A stretch of 64,000 bases of DNA from Ideonella sp. (GCA_015075165.1 JABTUY010000004.1:539821-603820), one strand, 5' to 3'; positions 38,916-46,565 are shown, numbered from the stretch's first letter. The notes: generated from the letters alone by a model not told the origin. Made by a program: numbers and translations.

Positions 38916-40241
38916 CATTCGTTAGTCGAGTCTGTCTTGCGACAAACGACTCCCAGAGTTCAACGGTCACTCCCCGCGCAGGTCCAACCCTTACTCATCA
39001 ACGCGGGTGGTCACGCGGTGGTGGTCAACGCTTGGCTTGGCGGCGGTGCGGCCGCCGGAGGCAGCAAGTGGCGCGCAGCGATCGCGACGGTGATCACGGC
39101 CAACGCCTCAAGCCGGCTGTTTGAAGGCTTCGCCCTTGGTCAGCGCCGCCCGCCAGGCGTGCGTTCTTCGCCGCGATCGCCACCACCGCCTTCCAGTAGC
39201 CGCGGCGCTGGCGCAACCGCAGCGCCCAGCGGCTGATCGAGTCGTTCTTGCCGGGCGCGGCGTTGAGCACCGAGCGGGCCCCGAGCACCAGCAAGCTGCG
39301 CAGGTAGGCGTCGCCGGCCTTCGTGATGCGCCCCAGCCGCGCCTTGCCGCCCGAGCTGTACTGCCCCGGCACCAGCCCGAGCCAAGCGGCGAACTGCCGG
39401 CCGCTGCTGAACTCGTGCGCGTTGCCCACCATCGCCACGATCGCCGTGGCGCTGGTCTGGCCGATGCCCATCAGCCGCATCAGCCGTTGCGCCGGCGTGC
39501 TGCGCTGGGCGATCGCGCGCAGGTGCACGTCGTACTGCGCAATGCGCTCATCGAGCCGATGCACCTCGCTGAGCAAGTCGCCGATCACGGTGTTGCCCCA
39601 GCCGGGCAGGTCCTCCAGATGCGCCGCCGCCTGGCGCCGCACGACGGCGGCCTTCAGCGGCAGCACGATGCCGAACTCGCTGAGCAGGCCGCGGATGCGG
39701 TTGATCGTCGCGGTGCGCTGCTGCACGAATCCCTGGCGCGCCCGGTGCACCATCAACTGCGATTGCTGCTCCTGGCTCTTCACCGGCACGAAGCGCATGT
39801 TGGGGCGCTGCAGCGCTTCGCAGGTCGCCGCGGCGTCGGCGGCGTCGTTCTTGCCGCGCCGCCCGCTCATGCGGTAAGGGGTGACGAACTTCGGCGCGAT
39901 CAGCCGCACCGTGTGGCCGTGCCCAGCGAACAGCCGCGCCCAGTGGTGCGCCCCCGAGCACGCCTCCATGCCGATGGTGCACGGCGGCAGTGACGCGACC
40001 AGCTCGAGCAGCTTGGCGCGCGCCACGCTCGGGCGCACCAGCGCCGCTCGGCCCGCTTCATCCACGCCGTGCACCGCAAACACGCTCTTGGCCAGATCGA
40101 TACCAACGAAGACAATAGCCACGGACTTCCCCTTTCGACGGTGAGTTGATGAGAGTTCACACTTCCCATCGTGGCACTTCGTTGCCGTACTCCGCAATCC
40201 AGCGGGCACCTCGGGACGGGGAAGTCCCTTTCATTCGTTAG
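38916..40241 (-). mobile_element. IS110/IS1111-family element bracketed by an attC-core repeat
   Basis: The 10-base sequence CATTCGTTAG stands at 38916-38925 and again at 40232-40241; the right copy runs into GTTAGGC (40237-40243), an attC R' box. Between them are the recombinase gene, about 110 bp upstream of its start, and a 168-bp non-coding stretch downstream of its end. A longer non-coding end on the 3' side of the gene is the IS1111 arrangement, where the guide (bridge) RNA would be expected. IS1111-type elements that insert in attC sites are known. Confidence 0.65.
39094..40122 (-). CDS. IS110/IS1111-family transposase (DEDD recombinase)
   Basis: N-terminal RuvC-like DEDD domain: FVGIDLAKSVFAVHGVD (first Asp), TIGMEACSGAHHWAR (Glu) and GKNDAADAAATCEA (two Asp). 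C-terminal Tnp20 domain: LMGIGQTSATAIVAMVG, FAAWLGLVPGQYSSGGKARLGRITKAGD, with the Ser in SSGGK. GTG at 40122 follows an AGGGGAAG ribosome site; 342 aa. The last about 18 residues (GGADQGRSLQTAGLRRWP) are out of frame: the neighbouring frame reads AALTKGEAFKQPA, the usual ending, so one base seems to be missing near 39150. Catalytic parts are intact. Confidence 0.88.
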   Translation of the reverse strand: MAIVFVGIDLAKSVFAVHGVDEAGRAALVRPSVARAKLLELVASLPPCTIGMEACSGAHHWARLFAGHGHTVRLIAPKFVTPYRMSGRRGKNDAADAAATCEALQRPNMRFVPVKSQEQQSQLMVHRARQGFVQQRTATINRIRGLLSEFGIVLPLKAAVVRRQAAAHLEDLPGWGNTVIGDLLSEVHRLDERIAQYDVHLRAIAQRSTPAQRLMRLMGIGQTSATAIVAMVGNAHEFSSGRQFAAWLGLVPGQYSSGGKARLGRITKAGDAYLRSLLVLGARSVLNAAPGKNDSISRWALRLRQRRGYWKAVVAIAAKNARLAGGADQGRSLQTAGLRRWP

Positions 40242-40273
40242 GCCTCACCCCTGAACAGCTGGGGCCGTGATAT

Positions 40274-40690
40274 ATGCAGCGCCGTTTCATCTGGTCGAGT
40301 GTCGTCGGAGCTCTCGTATGGCTAATCGTCTGCATCTCCAGTGGCATTGTCGTACTGGCACGGCTTGGTGAATATGGTTCCGTCATTCAACCTTTGATCG
40401 GCGCAGTGATGGGGCTCCTCGGGGCACTCACTCATGTTCTCCTATCTCTTTTCGATCGCTTCCGTCGTCTTGGCTTCGTGGGTCGCGGCTTTCTGAACTG
40501 GTTATTCGCGTACTTGCCACTAGTCGCCATAGGAGCGCTATTCACGAACTACAAGATTGCCCAGACCAACCCCAATTTCTGGCCAGAGGCAGCGAAGCTC
40601 CTCATCCTCTACACGGGAGCGCCAATGTTGGGCGTGGCACTGTTGGTCGCTCTGATCACGAGCATGAAAGGCGGCCCAGATGAGGGCTAA
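40274..40690 (+). CDS. Hypothetical membrane protein of integron cassette
   Basis: 138-residue protein with four hydrophobic helices: GALVWLIVCISSGIVVLARL, IGAVMGLLGALTHVLLSL, LNWLFAYLPLVAIGALFT and YTGAPMLGVALLVALI. Starts about 30 bp after an attC R' box and its TAA lies inside the R'' box of the next attC (40685), so it is a complete single-gene cassette. GC and codon use are clearly lower than in flanking genes. No family recognised. Confidence 0.68.
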   Translation: MQRRFIWSSVVGALVWLIVCISSGIVVLARLGEYGSVIQPLIGAVMGLLGALTHVLLSLFDRFRRLGFVGRGFLNWLFAYLPLVAIGALFTNYKIAQTNPNFWPEAAKLLILYTGAPMLGVALLVALITSMKGGPDEG

Positions 40691-40780
40691 CTTCTCGGTC
40701 AACAGGACCGCCCGCAAGCTGCGCTTGCGGGTTCCCTCCGCGCTTCGCGCTCCGGCGGCCGGTTACCTCAAACGTTAGCC
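40685..40780. repeat. attC recombination site (96 bp)
   Basis: R'' GGCTAAC at 40685-40691, R' GTTAGCC at 40774-40780. Inside, CCCGCAAGCTGCGCTTGCGG and the CGCTTCGCG turn form stems. The sequence differs from the other sites except at the ends (CTCAAACGTTAGCC), as attC sites of one array often do. Confidence 0.82.
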
Positions 40781-41821
40781 ATCACCAGCTGCGCCGAGGG
40801 CCTCCGCGCGGGAGATCATCCTCTTCACCTCGGAAGAAGCATGCATCGGGATGAGTTCAACCTCTGGGTGCTTCAGCCGGAACACGCGAAACACTTCGTC
40901 CGCGAATGCTTGGCCGACTGATGCGACTCCGGAGAAGTCGAGCATCACGATCTTGAATCGATCAAAGCGAGAGAGAAGTCGTTTGGCCTGAGAGCGTGAC
41001 ACCAGGTTGTCATCGCCATAGCGCATCAGCTTGACGGGAACAACAGTCTTGTTGAACCCATACTCGTCGTCTGACGTGAATCGATCAAACACCTTCTTAG
41101 TAGTCCTGGCGGTGTGGTTGTGGAGAACCATTCGTACCAAGGTGCCATCCCGCGGCGCGTTTCTTTGCAGGATCAAGTCTTCCTTCTTGTCGAACTCGTG
41201 GGAGAAGTAGACCTCGCCGGACAATACGTCGAACTCGTCGAACATTCGAGATGAAAAGAAGATCCCCTCGCCTGAGTGATTCGCTGGGTCTGTCGTGAAC
41301 TTGCCCTTGGCGAGTTCCAGCACCGCGTGCCGCTCATCGAGCAGGTCCAACGCCGCTTGAATCTTCTTGAAGATTCCAACACCGTTGTCGTATATCTCGA
41401 TCGTCGTCGCCGCGGCAGTCTTGGTGAGGGAGACCAGGACGTCGCGTGCTCCAGAGTGATCAATGACGTTGTTGAACATCTCGGTGAATCCGTAGTGCCA
41501 GATACTTAGCACGTTCTCAGGTAGTTTCCCGAGCGACGGGGCCACGTCATTCCGCCAGACTACGTCTTCGGAAAGACCCTCGCCGATTGCGTAGTGCTTC
41601 TGCCACTCCACGAGCGCCGCAAGACGATAGACCTTGCTTCTCGTCTGGCCGCTTTGCGCAACGGCACCTTCGGCGATGAGCCTTTGTAGGTGCTTGTGGA
41701 CTGCCTGACGAGTGAACCCGAACTTCTCCGCCGTAACGCGAACAATGTCAGATGGGTGCGCATCCAAGTGCTCGATGATGAACTTGCGGGCGACCTCACC
41801 GCGAACTCGGGTAGTTGTCAC
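40775..41821 (-). CDS. HTH - GHKL ATPase - STAS-like (DUF4325) regulator, reverse-oriented cassette
   Basis: 348-residue protein. Residues about 1-70: winged HTH (DIVRVTAEKFGFTRQAVHKHLQRL). Residues about 100-240: GHKL ATPase fold with N-box FTEMFNNVIDHSG, G1 box YDNGVGIF and a lid with NHSGEGIFFSSRMFD. Residues about 270-345: STAS-like DUF4325 domain (FDRFKIVMLDFSGVASVGQAFADEVFRVF). The trio resembles an anti-sigma/anti-anti-sigma pair fused behind a DNA-binding domain, so it is probably a ligand- or phosphorylation-controlled transcription regulator (inference). GTG 41821; repeat operator immediately upstream. Its TAA lies in the R' box of the 40685 attC. GC is low for the region. Confidence 0.82.
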   Translation of the reverse strand: MTTTRVRGEVARKFIIEHLDAHPSDIVRVTAEKFGFTRQAVHKHLQRLIAEGAVAQSGQTRSKVYRLAALVEWQKHYAIGEGLSEDVVWRNDVAPSLGKLPENVLSIWHYGFTEMFNNVIDHSGARDVLVSLTKTAAATTIEIYDNGVGIFKKIQAALDLLDERHAVLELAKGKFTTDPANHSGEGIFFSSRMFDEFDVLSGEVYFSHEFDKKEDLILQRNAPRDGTLVRMVLHNHTARTTKKVFDRFTSDDEYGFNKTVVPVKLMRYGDDNLVSRSQAKRLLSRFDRFKIVMLDFSGVASVGQAFADEVFRVFRLKHPEVELIPMHASSEVKRMISRAEALGAAGDG

Positions 41822-41830
41822 AGCACTATA

Positions 41831-41881
41831 TTGTCAACCTAACGTTGACAGATTGTCAACCAGAAGCGTTCTTTTGTCAAC
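41831..41881 (-). promoter_or_regulatory. TTGTCAAC repeat operator upstream of the HTH-ATPase-STAS gene
   Basis: Three direct copies of TTGTCAAC (41831-41838, 41853-41860, 41874-41881) and one inverted GTTGACA (41844-41850). The first copy and the inverted one make a dyad with a 5-bp gap, 10 bp before the GTG start. On the minus strand each direct copy reads GTTGACAA, which contains a TTGACA -35 box. The layout fits autorepression by the encoded HTH protein. Confidence 0.65.
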
Positions 41882-41895
41882 CAAGTGATGGCTCT

Positions 41896-41921
41896 CTCCC
41901 TTCGCTGCTCAAACGTTAGCC
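41896..41921. repeat. attC remnant (3' end with R' box)
   Basis: CTCAAACGTTAGCC ends at 41921 with the R' box GTTAGCC (41915-41921). The 5' arm and inner stem are deleted: only GATGGCT and CCCTTCG remain upstream. Marks the border between the regulator cassette and the second brnTA cassette. Confidence 0.65.
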
Positions 41922-41957
41922 GGCGCAGAAGCCTTCCTCTTGACGATATGCATCGCA

Positions 41958-42124
41958 TATGCATCGAGGACCCGGACGCTCATGGTGAGCAACGCTTCGT
42001 CACGCTGGGCATGGATGCTCTCGGTCGGATTCTGGTGGTGGTCCACACGCCTCGTGGCGACCGTATCAGGTTGATCTCGGCGCGTAAGGCCAGTCGTGGC
42101 GAATCAAGGCAATACCATGCGTAA
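41958..42124 (+). pseudogene. brnT remnant, N-terminal half missing
   Basis: HGEQRFVTLGMDALGRILVVVHTPRGDRIRLISARKASRGESRQY is the C-terminal half of a BrnT toxin. The first about 40 residues are absent; the open frame to the left runs through the attC remnant. The toxin fold cannot form, so only the antitoxin downstream is likely functional. Confidence 0.75.
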
Positions 42125-42383
42125 GCAATACGACTTCTCTGGTGGAAAGAAGGGCGCGGTCCTCGCCTCGATGGGCAAGACCCGCATCACCATCATGCTC
42201 GACGACGACATCATCGAGTACTACCGTGCCAAGGCCGAGGCCGAGGGTACCGGGTACCAAACGATGATCAACGCGGTTCTCCGCGCCACACTGAAGCAAC
42301 CTCGCAGCAAGGCCCCGGAAGACCGCCCGCTCACTGTGGCCGTCTTGCGGAAGGTGCTCCGCGAGGAACTGCACATCTCGTAG
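42117..42383 (+). CDS. BrnA-like antitoxin, orphan
   Basis: 88-residue protein with a CopG/BrnA-type region: TRITIMLDDDIIEYYRAKAEAEGTGYQTMINAVLRATL. ATG 42117 overlaps the end of the brnT remnant. The protein differs clearly from BrnA at 32601-32876, so the two modules are separate acquisitions and not a duplication. With its toxin truncated it may act as an anti-toxin against related systems or merely persist. Confidence 0.82.
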   Translation: MRKQYDFSGGKKGAVLASMGKTRITIMLDDDIIEYYRAKAEAEGTGYQTMINAVLRATLKQPRSKAPEDRPLTVAVLRKVLREELHIS

Positions 42384-42439
42384 CGCGGACTGGCGCAGTC
42401 GCTGCCGCGTACCACTCAGCCTTGAGGAGGCCATTCACC

Positions 42440-43216
42440 ATGAACGTTTGCGCTGCAGGCCTGCGGGTCCTGGTAACCGCTGGCGCCGCCGGGATCGGCC
42501 GCGCAATCGCGTCGACCTTCGCCGACGCCGGCGCGAGTGTCTTTGTATGCGATGTCGATGCGCACGCGTTGTCGGACATTCGGGCCTCCTACCCACGGAT
42601 CGGGGCGACGACTACCGATGTCTCTGCGCCGGAGCAAGTCGATAGCCTGTTCGAGCTGGCTGTTTCGCACCTCGGTGGCCTCGACGTGCTGGTAAACAAC
42701 GCCGGAATCAGCGGACCCACCGCAAGGGTAGAGGAGATCAGCGTAGCGCAGTGGGAACGAACGATCGCGGTCGATCTCAACAGCATGTTCTTCTGCACCC
42801 GCCGTGCTGTCCCGCTGCTCAAGGCGGCAGGCGGCGGAAGCATCATCAACCTGTCGTCCATTGCCGGCCGCCTGGGGTTCCCACTGCGCACCCCGTACTC
42901 CGCCGCGAAGTGGGGCGTGGTCGGCCTCTCCAAGAGTCTGGCGATGGAGCTAGGGCCTTCGAACATCCGCGTCAACGCGATCTTGCCGGGTGTGGGCGAA
43001 GGCGAACGGGTCGACCGGGTGATCAGCGCGAAGGCCGAGGCGCTCGGCGTAGGTGTCGAGGAGTTTCGTGAGCGCTTCGTGTCCACCATCTCGCTGCGCC
43101 GCATGGTCAGTGCGCAGGACATCGCCGACATGGCGCTGTTCCTCGCGACGCCCTCGGGCCGGAGCATTTCGGGTCAGGCACTGTCGGTGTGCGGCGACCA
43201 CGGCATGATCGCTTGA
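42440..43216 (+). CDS. SDR-family oxidoreductase
   Basis: Classical short-chain dehydrogenase/reductase, 258 aa. The cofactor motif is TAGAAGIGRAIA (TGxxxGIG), followed by CDVDAH (Asp suggests NAD preference), NNAGISG, the catalytic Ser in NLSSIAGR and YSAAKWG (YxxxK). GAGGAGG at 42424-42430 fixes the ATG 42440. Substrate not known. Two VOC genes follow on the same strand. Confidence 0.9.
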   Translation: MNVCAAGLRVLVTAGAAGIGRAIASTFADAGASVFVCDVDAHALSDIRASYPRIGATTTDVSAPEQVDSLFELAVSHLGGLDVLVNNAGISGPTARVEEISVAQWERTIAVDLNSMFFCTRRAVPLLKAAGGGSIINLSSIAGRLGFPLRTPYSAAKWGVVGLSKSLAMELGPSNIRVNAILPGVGEGERVDRVISAKAEALGVGVEEFRERFVSTISLRRMVSAQDIADMALFLATPSGRSISGQALSVCGDHGMIA

Positions 43217-43267
43217 GACGCATCGCAGCCAGGCCTCTCGAACACGACGGAGAACGACGGAGCACAC

Positions 43268-43654
43268 ATGATTGATCACACCGGTGTGGTGGTAAGCGAT
43301 TTCGGCAAGAGCAAGGCGTTCTATGCAAGCGCGCTTGCGCCGCTTGGCTACCAGCTGATCATGGAGTTGCCAGCTGCCACCACCGGCCACACGGACGTGG
43401 CCGGCTTCGGTGAACCACCGCAGCCGGACTTCTGGATCAGTCGCGGAAGCCCAAACCGTCCACCGGTTCACATTGCGTTCCGGGTCGGCTCGCGGGCCAC
43501 GGTCGACGCCTTTTACAAGGCCGCGCTGGACGCAGGAGCCCGAGACAACGGCCCACCTGGTTTGCGGCCGCACTACCACCCTGACTACTACGGTGCCTTT
43601 GTGCTCGACCCAGACGGTCACAATATCGAGGCTGTCTGCCACGCTCCCGAGTAG
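43268..43654 (+). CDS. VOC-family protein (glyoxalase/dioxygenase fold)
   Basis: 128 aa, begins MIDHTGVVVSDFGKSKAFYASAL, the usual first VOC module with a metal-ligand His; HIAFRVGSRATVDAFYKAALDAGARDNGPPGLR and FVLDPDGHNIEAVCH supply the second module with His and Glu. Probably a metal-dependent lyase or resistance-type enzyme; substrate unknown. Possibly cotranscribed with the SDR gene 51 bp upstream. Confidence 0.85.
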   Translation: MIDHTGVVVSDFGKSKAFYASALAPLGYQLIMELPAATTGHTDVAGFGEPPQPDFWISRGSPNRPPVHIAFRVGSRATVDAFYKAALDAGARDNGPPGLRPHYHPDYYGAFVLDPDGHNIEAVCHAPE

Positions 43655-43785
43655 GCGCCGTGGTTTGTCGAGCGCACGAGATTCGTTGACCGGCGGCCCC
43701 ACCAAGGCGCTGGACGATATTCAGTGCCGGCCGCTGGAATCGGACGCCCAACCCGGCGCCGGGAACGTCAACATTCGAGGTCCAT

Positions 43786-44172
43786 ATGAAGCGAGTCACA
43801 GGCATCGGCGGCGTCTTCTTCAAGGCCAAAGACGCGCCCGCGCTGCAGGCCTGGTACAAGCGCCATCTTGGTGTCGATGTCCAGCCATGGGGTGGCGCGG
43901 TGTTCAGCTGGGTCGATTCGCATGGCAAGCCGACAGCCGGAACGACCGTGTGGTCGATCGGCCCCGACAGCGGCGACCAGTTCGCTCCGAGCAACTCCTC
44001 GTTCATGGTCAACTATCGCGTCGAAGACCTGCAGGCCGTGGTTACGGCCCTCAAGGCCGAAGGATGCACCGTACTCGACAAGACCGACGACTCCGAGTTC
44101 GGCAAGTTCGCCTGGGTCATCGATCCCGAGGGGAACAAGGTCGAGTTGTGGCAACCACCGCCAGGCCGGTGA
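43786..44172 (+). CDS. VOC-family protein
   Basis: 128 aa: MKRVTGIGGVFFKAKDAPALQAWYKRHLGVDVQPWG at the N-terminus and VNYRVEDLQAVVTALKAEGCTVLD and FAWVIDPEGNKVELWQPP at the C-terminus, a standard two-module VOC protein. It is of the stand-alone glyoxalase/bleomycin-resistance-like group; no substrate can be given. Not closely similar to the neighbour at 43268. Confidence 0.85.
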   Translation: MKRVTGIGGVFFKAKDAPALQAWYKRHLGVDVQPWGGAVFSWVDSHGKPTAGTTVWSIGPDSGDQFAPSNSSFMVNYRVEDLQAVVTALKAEGCTVLDKTDDSEFGKFAWVIDPEGNKVELWQPPPGR

Positions 44173-44219
44173 GATGCTGCCATGCGCACCTTCGCGCATC
44201 ACGTTCGGCGGTACACCGC

Positions 44220-44330
44220 ATGACCACACATACACCGGAAGCTGCCACTGTGGGGCGATCGCGTTCGAGGTTCAGGGCGAGATCGACAGCGCACTGTCGT
44301 TTCCGGCCGCGGGTGAGCTCAAGTGCCGGG
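44220..44330 (+). pseudogene. GFA-family gene fragment
   Basis: HTYTGSCHCGAIAFEVQGEID is the start of a GFA (glutathione-dependent formaldehyde-activating-like) zinc protein; CHC is the first pair of the zinc cysteines. A frameshift separates it from the ATG at 44220, and the remaining about 100 residues are missing, replaced by the mrr leader. Confidence 0.6.
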
Positions 44331-44374
44331 TTGCGAAGAGGGAGCGCTTTGGGCATCTCGGCGAGAATCTGCAC

Positions 44375-45256
44375 ATGGCAAAGCGACGAAACACCGAAGG
44401 CACCAGGTTCCTGCGCTACTTTGGCCCGTTGCTCGATGCGTTGCGCAAGCTCGGGGGTTCCGGTTCCCCTGACGAGGTTGTCGAGCAGATCGCCGCTGAC
44501 ATGGAACTGTCGGACGACGAGCAGAACGAGCTGGTACCTTCGGGCGGGTCGCGCCTCAAGACCAACGTGGCATGGGCTCGCTTCTATCTGGTCCGCGAGG
44601 GCCTCGTGGATTCATCCAGACGAGGTGTTTGGAGCCTCACGGAGAAAGGGTGAGCGGCTCGGCTTACGGTCGAGGAAGCCGGCGAGGTTTTCTCTCGCTG
44701 GGTCAGGATGTTCGACGAACAGCGCAAGAACCGAACCAGCACCGTGGAGCCAATCGCGGAGCGTGTGGCCGAGGGTAGTGGCGCGGTCTCCAGGGACTAT
44801 CGTTCCGAAGCGATTGATCTGCTGCTTTCTCTTCCGCCGTCTGGTTTCGAGCGATTGGCGCAACGCCTTCTCCGTGAAGCCGGCTTCACACAGGTTGCGG
44901 TGACGGGCCAGAGTGGAGACGGCGGTATCGATGGGTACGGAACGCTGCAGATCAACCACCTTGTCAGCTTCAAGGTGCTGTTCCAATGCAAGCGGTACGC
45001 GAAGTCCGTGTCCCCTTCCCAAGTCCGCGATTTTCGCGGGGCAATGGCAGGCCGGGCCGACAAGGGAATCATCATCACCACCGGCACATTCACGGCGGAG
45101 GCGCGGCGTGAAGCCACCCGAGACGGAGTGCCACCCATTGAGCTGATCGATGGGGACAGGCTGCTCACCATGCTCGAGGGACTGGAGCTCGGCCTGCGTG
45201 CGGTCAAGACCTATGAAGTCGACCACTCCTTCTTCGCTGAGTTTCGAGAGTCCTGA
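44375..45256 (+). pseudogene. mrr: Mrr-type restriction endonuclease with in-frame TGA
   Basis: Type IV restriction enzyme that cuts modified DNA. N-terminal Mrr_N winged helix: RFLRYFGPLLDALRKLGGSG, DDEQNELVPSGGSRLKTNVAWARFYL, WSLTEKG. Then TGA at 44651-44653, and translation of the same frame goes on smoothly as AARLTVEEAGEVFSRWVRMFDEQRKNR. The C-terminal catalytic domain has the PD-(D/E)xK core GQSGDGGIDGYG...FQCKRYAKSVS. A CGA-to-TGA or similar point change explains the stop. A GTG/ATG restart at 44708 would give only the nuclease half (182 aa). Confidence 0.85.
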
Positions 45257-45329
45257 CCGTCGTTGGATCTGCCGCGCAACCGCATGCGGAAGGTCGATCT
45301 AAGCACGGCATTGAAGCCGACGCAGTGAT

Positions 45330-45385
45330 GCCCAACCCTTCGATGCACCCAGCTCGCCGCAGCGGGCCGCCTGCTTCCGCGCGCA
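45330..45385. repeat. Degenerate attC-like sequence (5' half)
   Basis: GCCCAACCCTTCGATGCACC followed by CAGCTCGCCGCAGCGGG and CTGCTTCCGCGCGC matches the left half and inner stem of the attC sites at 32871 and 35175; the right arm and GTTAG box are missing. It suggests that the cassette cluster once reached this point. Confidence 0.6.
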
Positions 45386-45489
45386 GAGCCTCGAGGTCGG
45401 GCCTTGCAGGGCACGCCTGCGGAACTCCGCCGCTGGAGGCAACCCAACCCAGCTACCATCGGTTGATGCAGGATCCAGAGGAGCGAGCC

Positions 45490-45900
45490 ATGCACCACGC
45501 AGCGGTGAACGAGGCATCGGAGTCCAGGAAGGCGGTCTTTCGCCGGTTGGTCGACATATACGCGGCCGGCAACCTGTCGGCGCTGGATGAAGTCATCGCG
45601 CCCGACTACGTGGGGCACGCGTCGGCAGGTGACCGCGACCTGGAGGGGTTTCGTCGGAGCATCACTCATTTCCACAACCTCTTCATCTACGCCAAAGACT
45701 CGTTTCGAGTCGACGACCAGTTGGTCGACGGCGAGAAGGTGGTCACGCGGATGACGGCACATGTCAAAGTGCGCGCCACCGGCGAGCCGATCACGCTAGT
45801 CGGCATCAACATCGCACGCATCGTGAACGGCAAGATCGTGGAAGAGTGGAACACGTGGGAGCAGCTTCAGACTCCAGCGGGCCGCGCCGGAAGCGATTGA
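45490..45900 (+). CDS. SnoaL-like / ester-cyclase-fold protein
   Basis: 136 aa of the NTF2-like SnoaL polyketide-cyclase fold: FRRLVDIYAAGNLSALDEVIAPDYVGHASAG, GFRRSITHFHNLF, VTRMTAHVKVRATGEPITLVGINIARIVNGKIVEEWNTWE. GAGGAG seven bases before ATG 45490 decides the start; an earlier ATG at 45466 is in frame. Usually a small-molecule binding or cyclase protein; substrate unknown. Confidence 0.82.
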   Translation: MHHAAVNEASESRKAVFRRLVDIYAAGNLSALDEVIAPDYVGHASAGDRDLEGFRRSITHFHNLFIYAKDSFRVDDQLVDGEKVVTRMTAHVKVRATGEPITLVGINIARIVNGKIVEEWNTWEQLQTPAGRAGSD

Positions 45901-45935
45901 TTCGGAGATGGCTGCTGACGCGCCGCTGATCAACA

Positions 45936-46367
45936 TTGGCGTTCCCGGCGACCCCCGTCGTGCCCTACCAGATCCTGGCCGATGCGGTGCTCGTCGTCCA
46001 TTTCGGCGTCGTGCTCTTCGTGGCGGGTGGCCTTGTCGTGGTGGTGGCAGGCAACCGACTCCGCTGGCGCTGGGTCAACCGGTGGTGGTTCCGGGCGGCA
46101 CATCTCGCTGCCATCGCCGTCATCGTGGTCCAAGCCTGGCTGGGGCAGTACTGCCCGCTCACGACGCTCGAATCCTGGCTCCGGGTGCAGGCCGGTGGCG
46201 CCGGATACGCGCGCAGTTTCATCGAGCACTGGCTGCGCAGCCTCATCTACTACGAGGCGCCGCTCTGGGTTTTCACGGTAGCGTACACCGCTTTCGCGGT
46301 GCTCGTGCTGCTGGTGTGGTGGCGCTTTCCGCCAAGCCGGGGCTCGGGCAGCGGCCACGAGGCCTGA
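45936..46367 (+). CDS. DUF2784 family membrane protein
   Basis: About 143 aa with four helices: LADAVLVVHFGVVLFVAGGLVVVV, FRAAHLAAIAVIVVQAWLG, SLIYYEAPLWVFTVAYTAFAVLVLLVW. The pattern GQYCPLTTLESWLR is the DUF2784 signature. The start is uncertain: TTG 45936 or GTG 45960 (VPYQILADAV is the conserved beginning). No function known. Confidence 0.8.
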   Translation: MAFPATPVVPYQILADAVLVVHFGVVLFVAGGLVVVVAGNRLRWRWVNRWWFRAAHLAAIAVIVVQAWLGQYCPLTTLESWLRVQAGGAGYARSFIEHWLRSLIYYEAPLWVFTVAYTAFAVLVLLVWWRFPPSRGSGSGHEA

Positions 46368-46565
46368 CGCGCAGGCCGCGTCGCGCGGGCCTTCGGAAGC
46401 GCGATGTCCTCTACAACCACGCCGGTCGCTTCACCAGCATCGACGAGCGATGAAATCTCGGCAGGCCTGCAGCAGCGCAACCGCCGGACCACAGCAGGCA
46501 GCGGACGGCGGTGCGGGCTGCCGATGCTGCGCGTCAGGCCTCAACACCCATCAGCGCGCGCGCCC

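Noticed and set aside
38763..39236. Possible 157-codon gene between the truncated attC and IS110
   Set aside because: No recognisable domain or ribosome site; the last third overlaps the IS110 recombinase gene in antisense.
32207..40780. Repeated sequences as a CRISPR array
   Set aside because: The repeats are 71-101 bp, widely and irregularly spaced, palindromic with attC boxes, and no cas gene is present.
40775..41821. The HTH/GHKL/STAS-like protein as an ordinary histidine kinase
   Set aside because: There is no HisKA dimerisation helix with a phospho-acceptor His before the ATPase motifs, and the C-terminal domain is STAS-like rather than a receiver.
44651..44653. TGA in mrr as a selenocysteine codon
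   Set aside because: No SECIS-like hairpin is evident, Mrr proteins are not selenoproteins, and the residue is in a linker.
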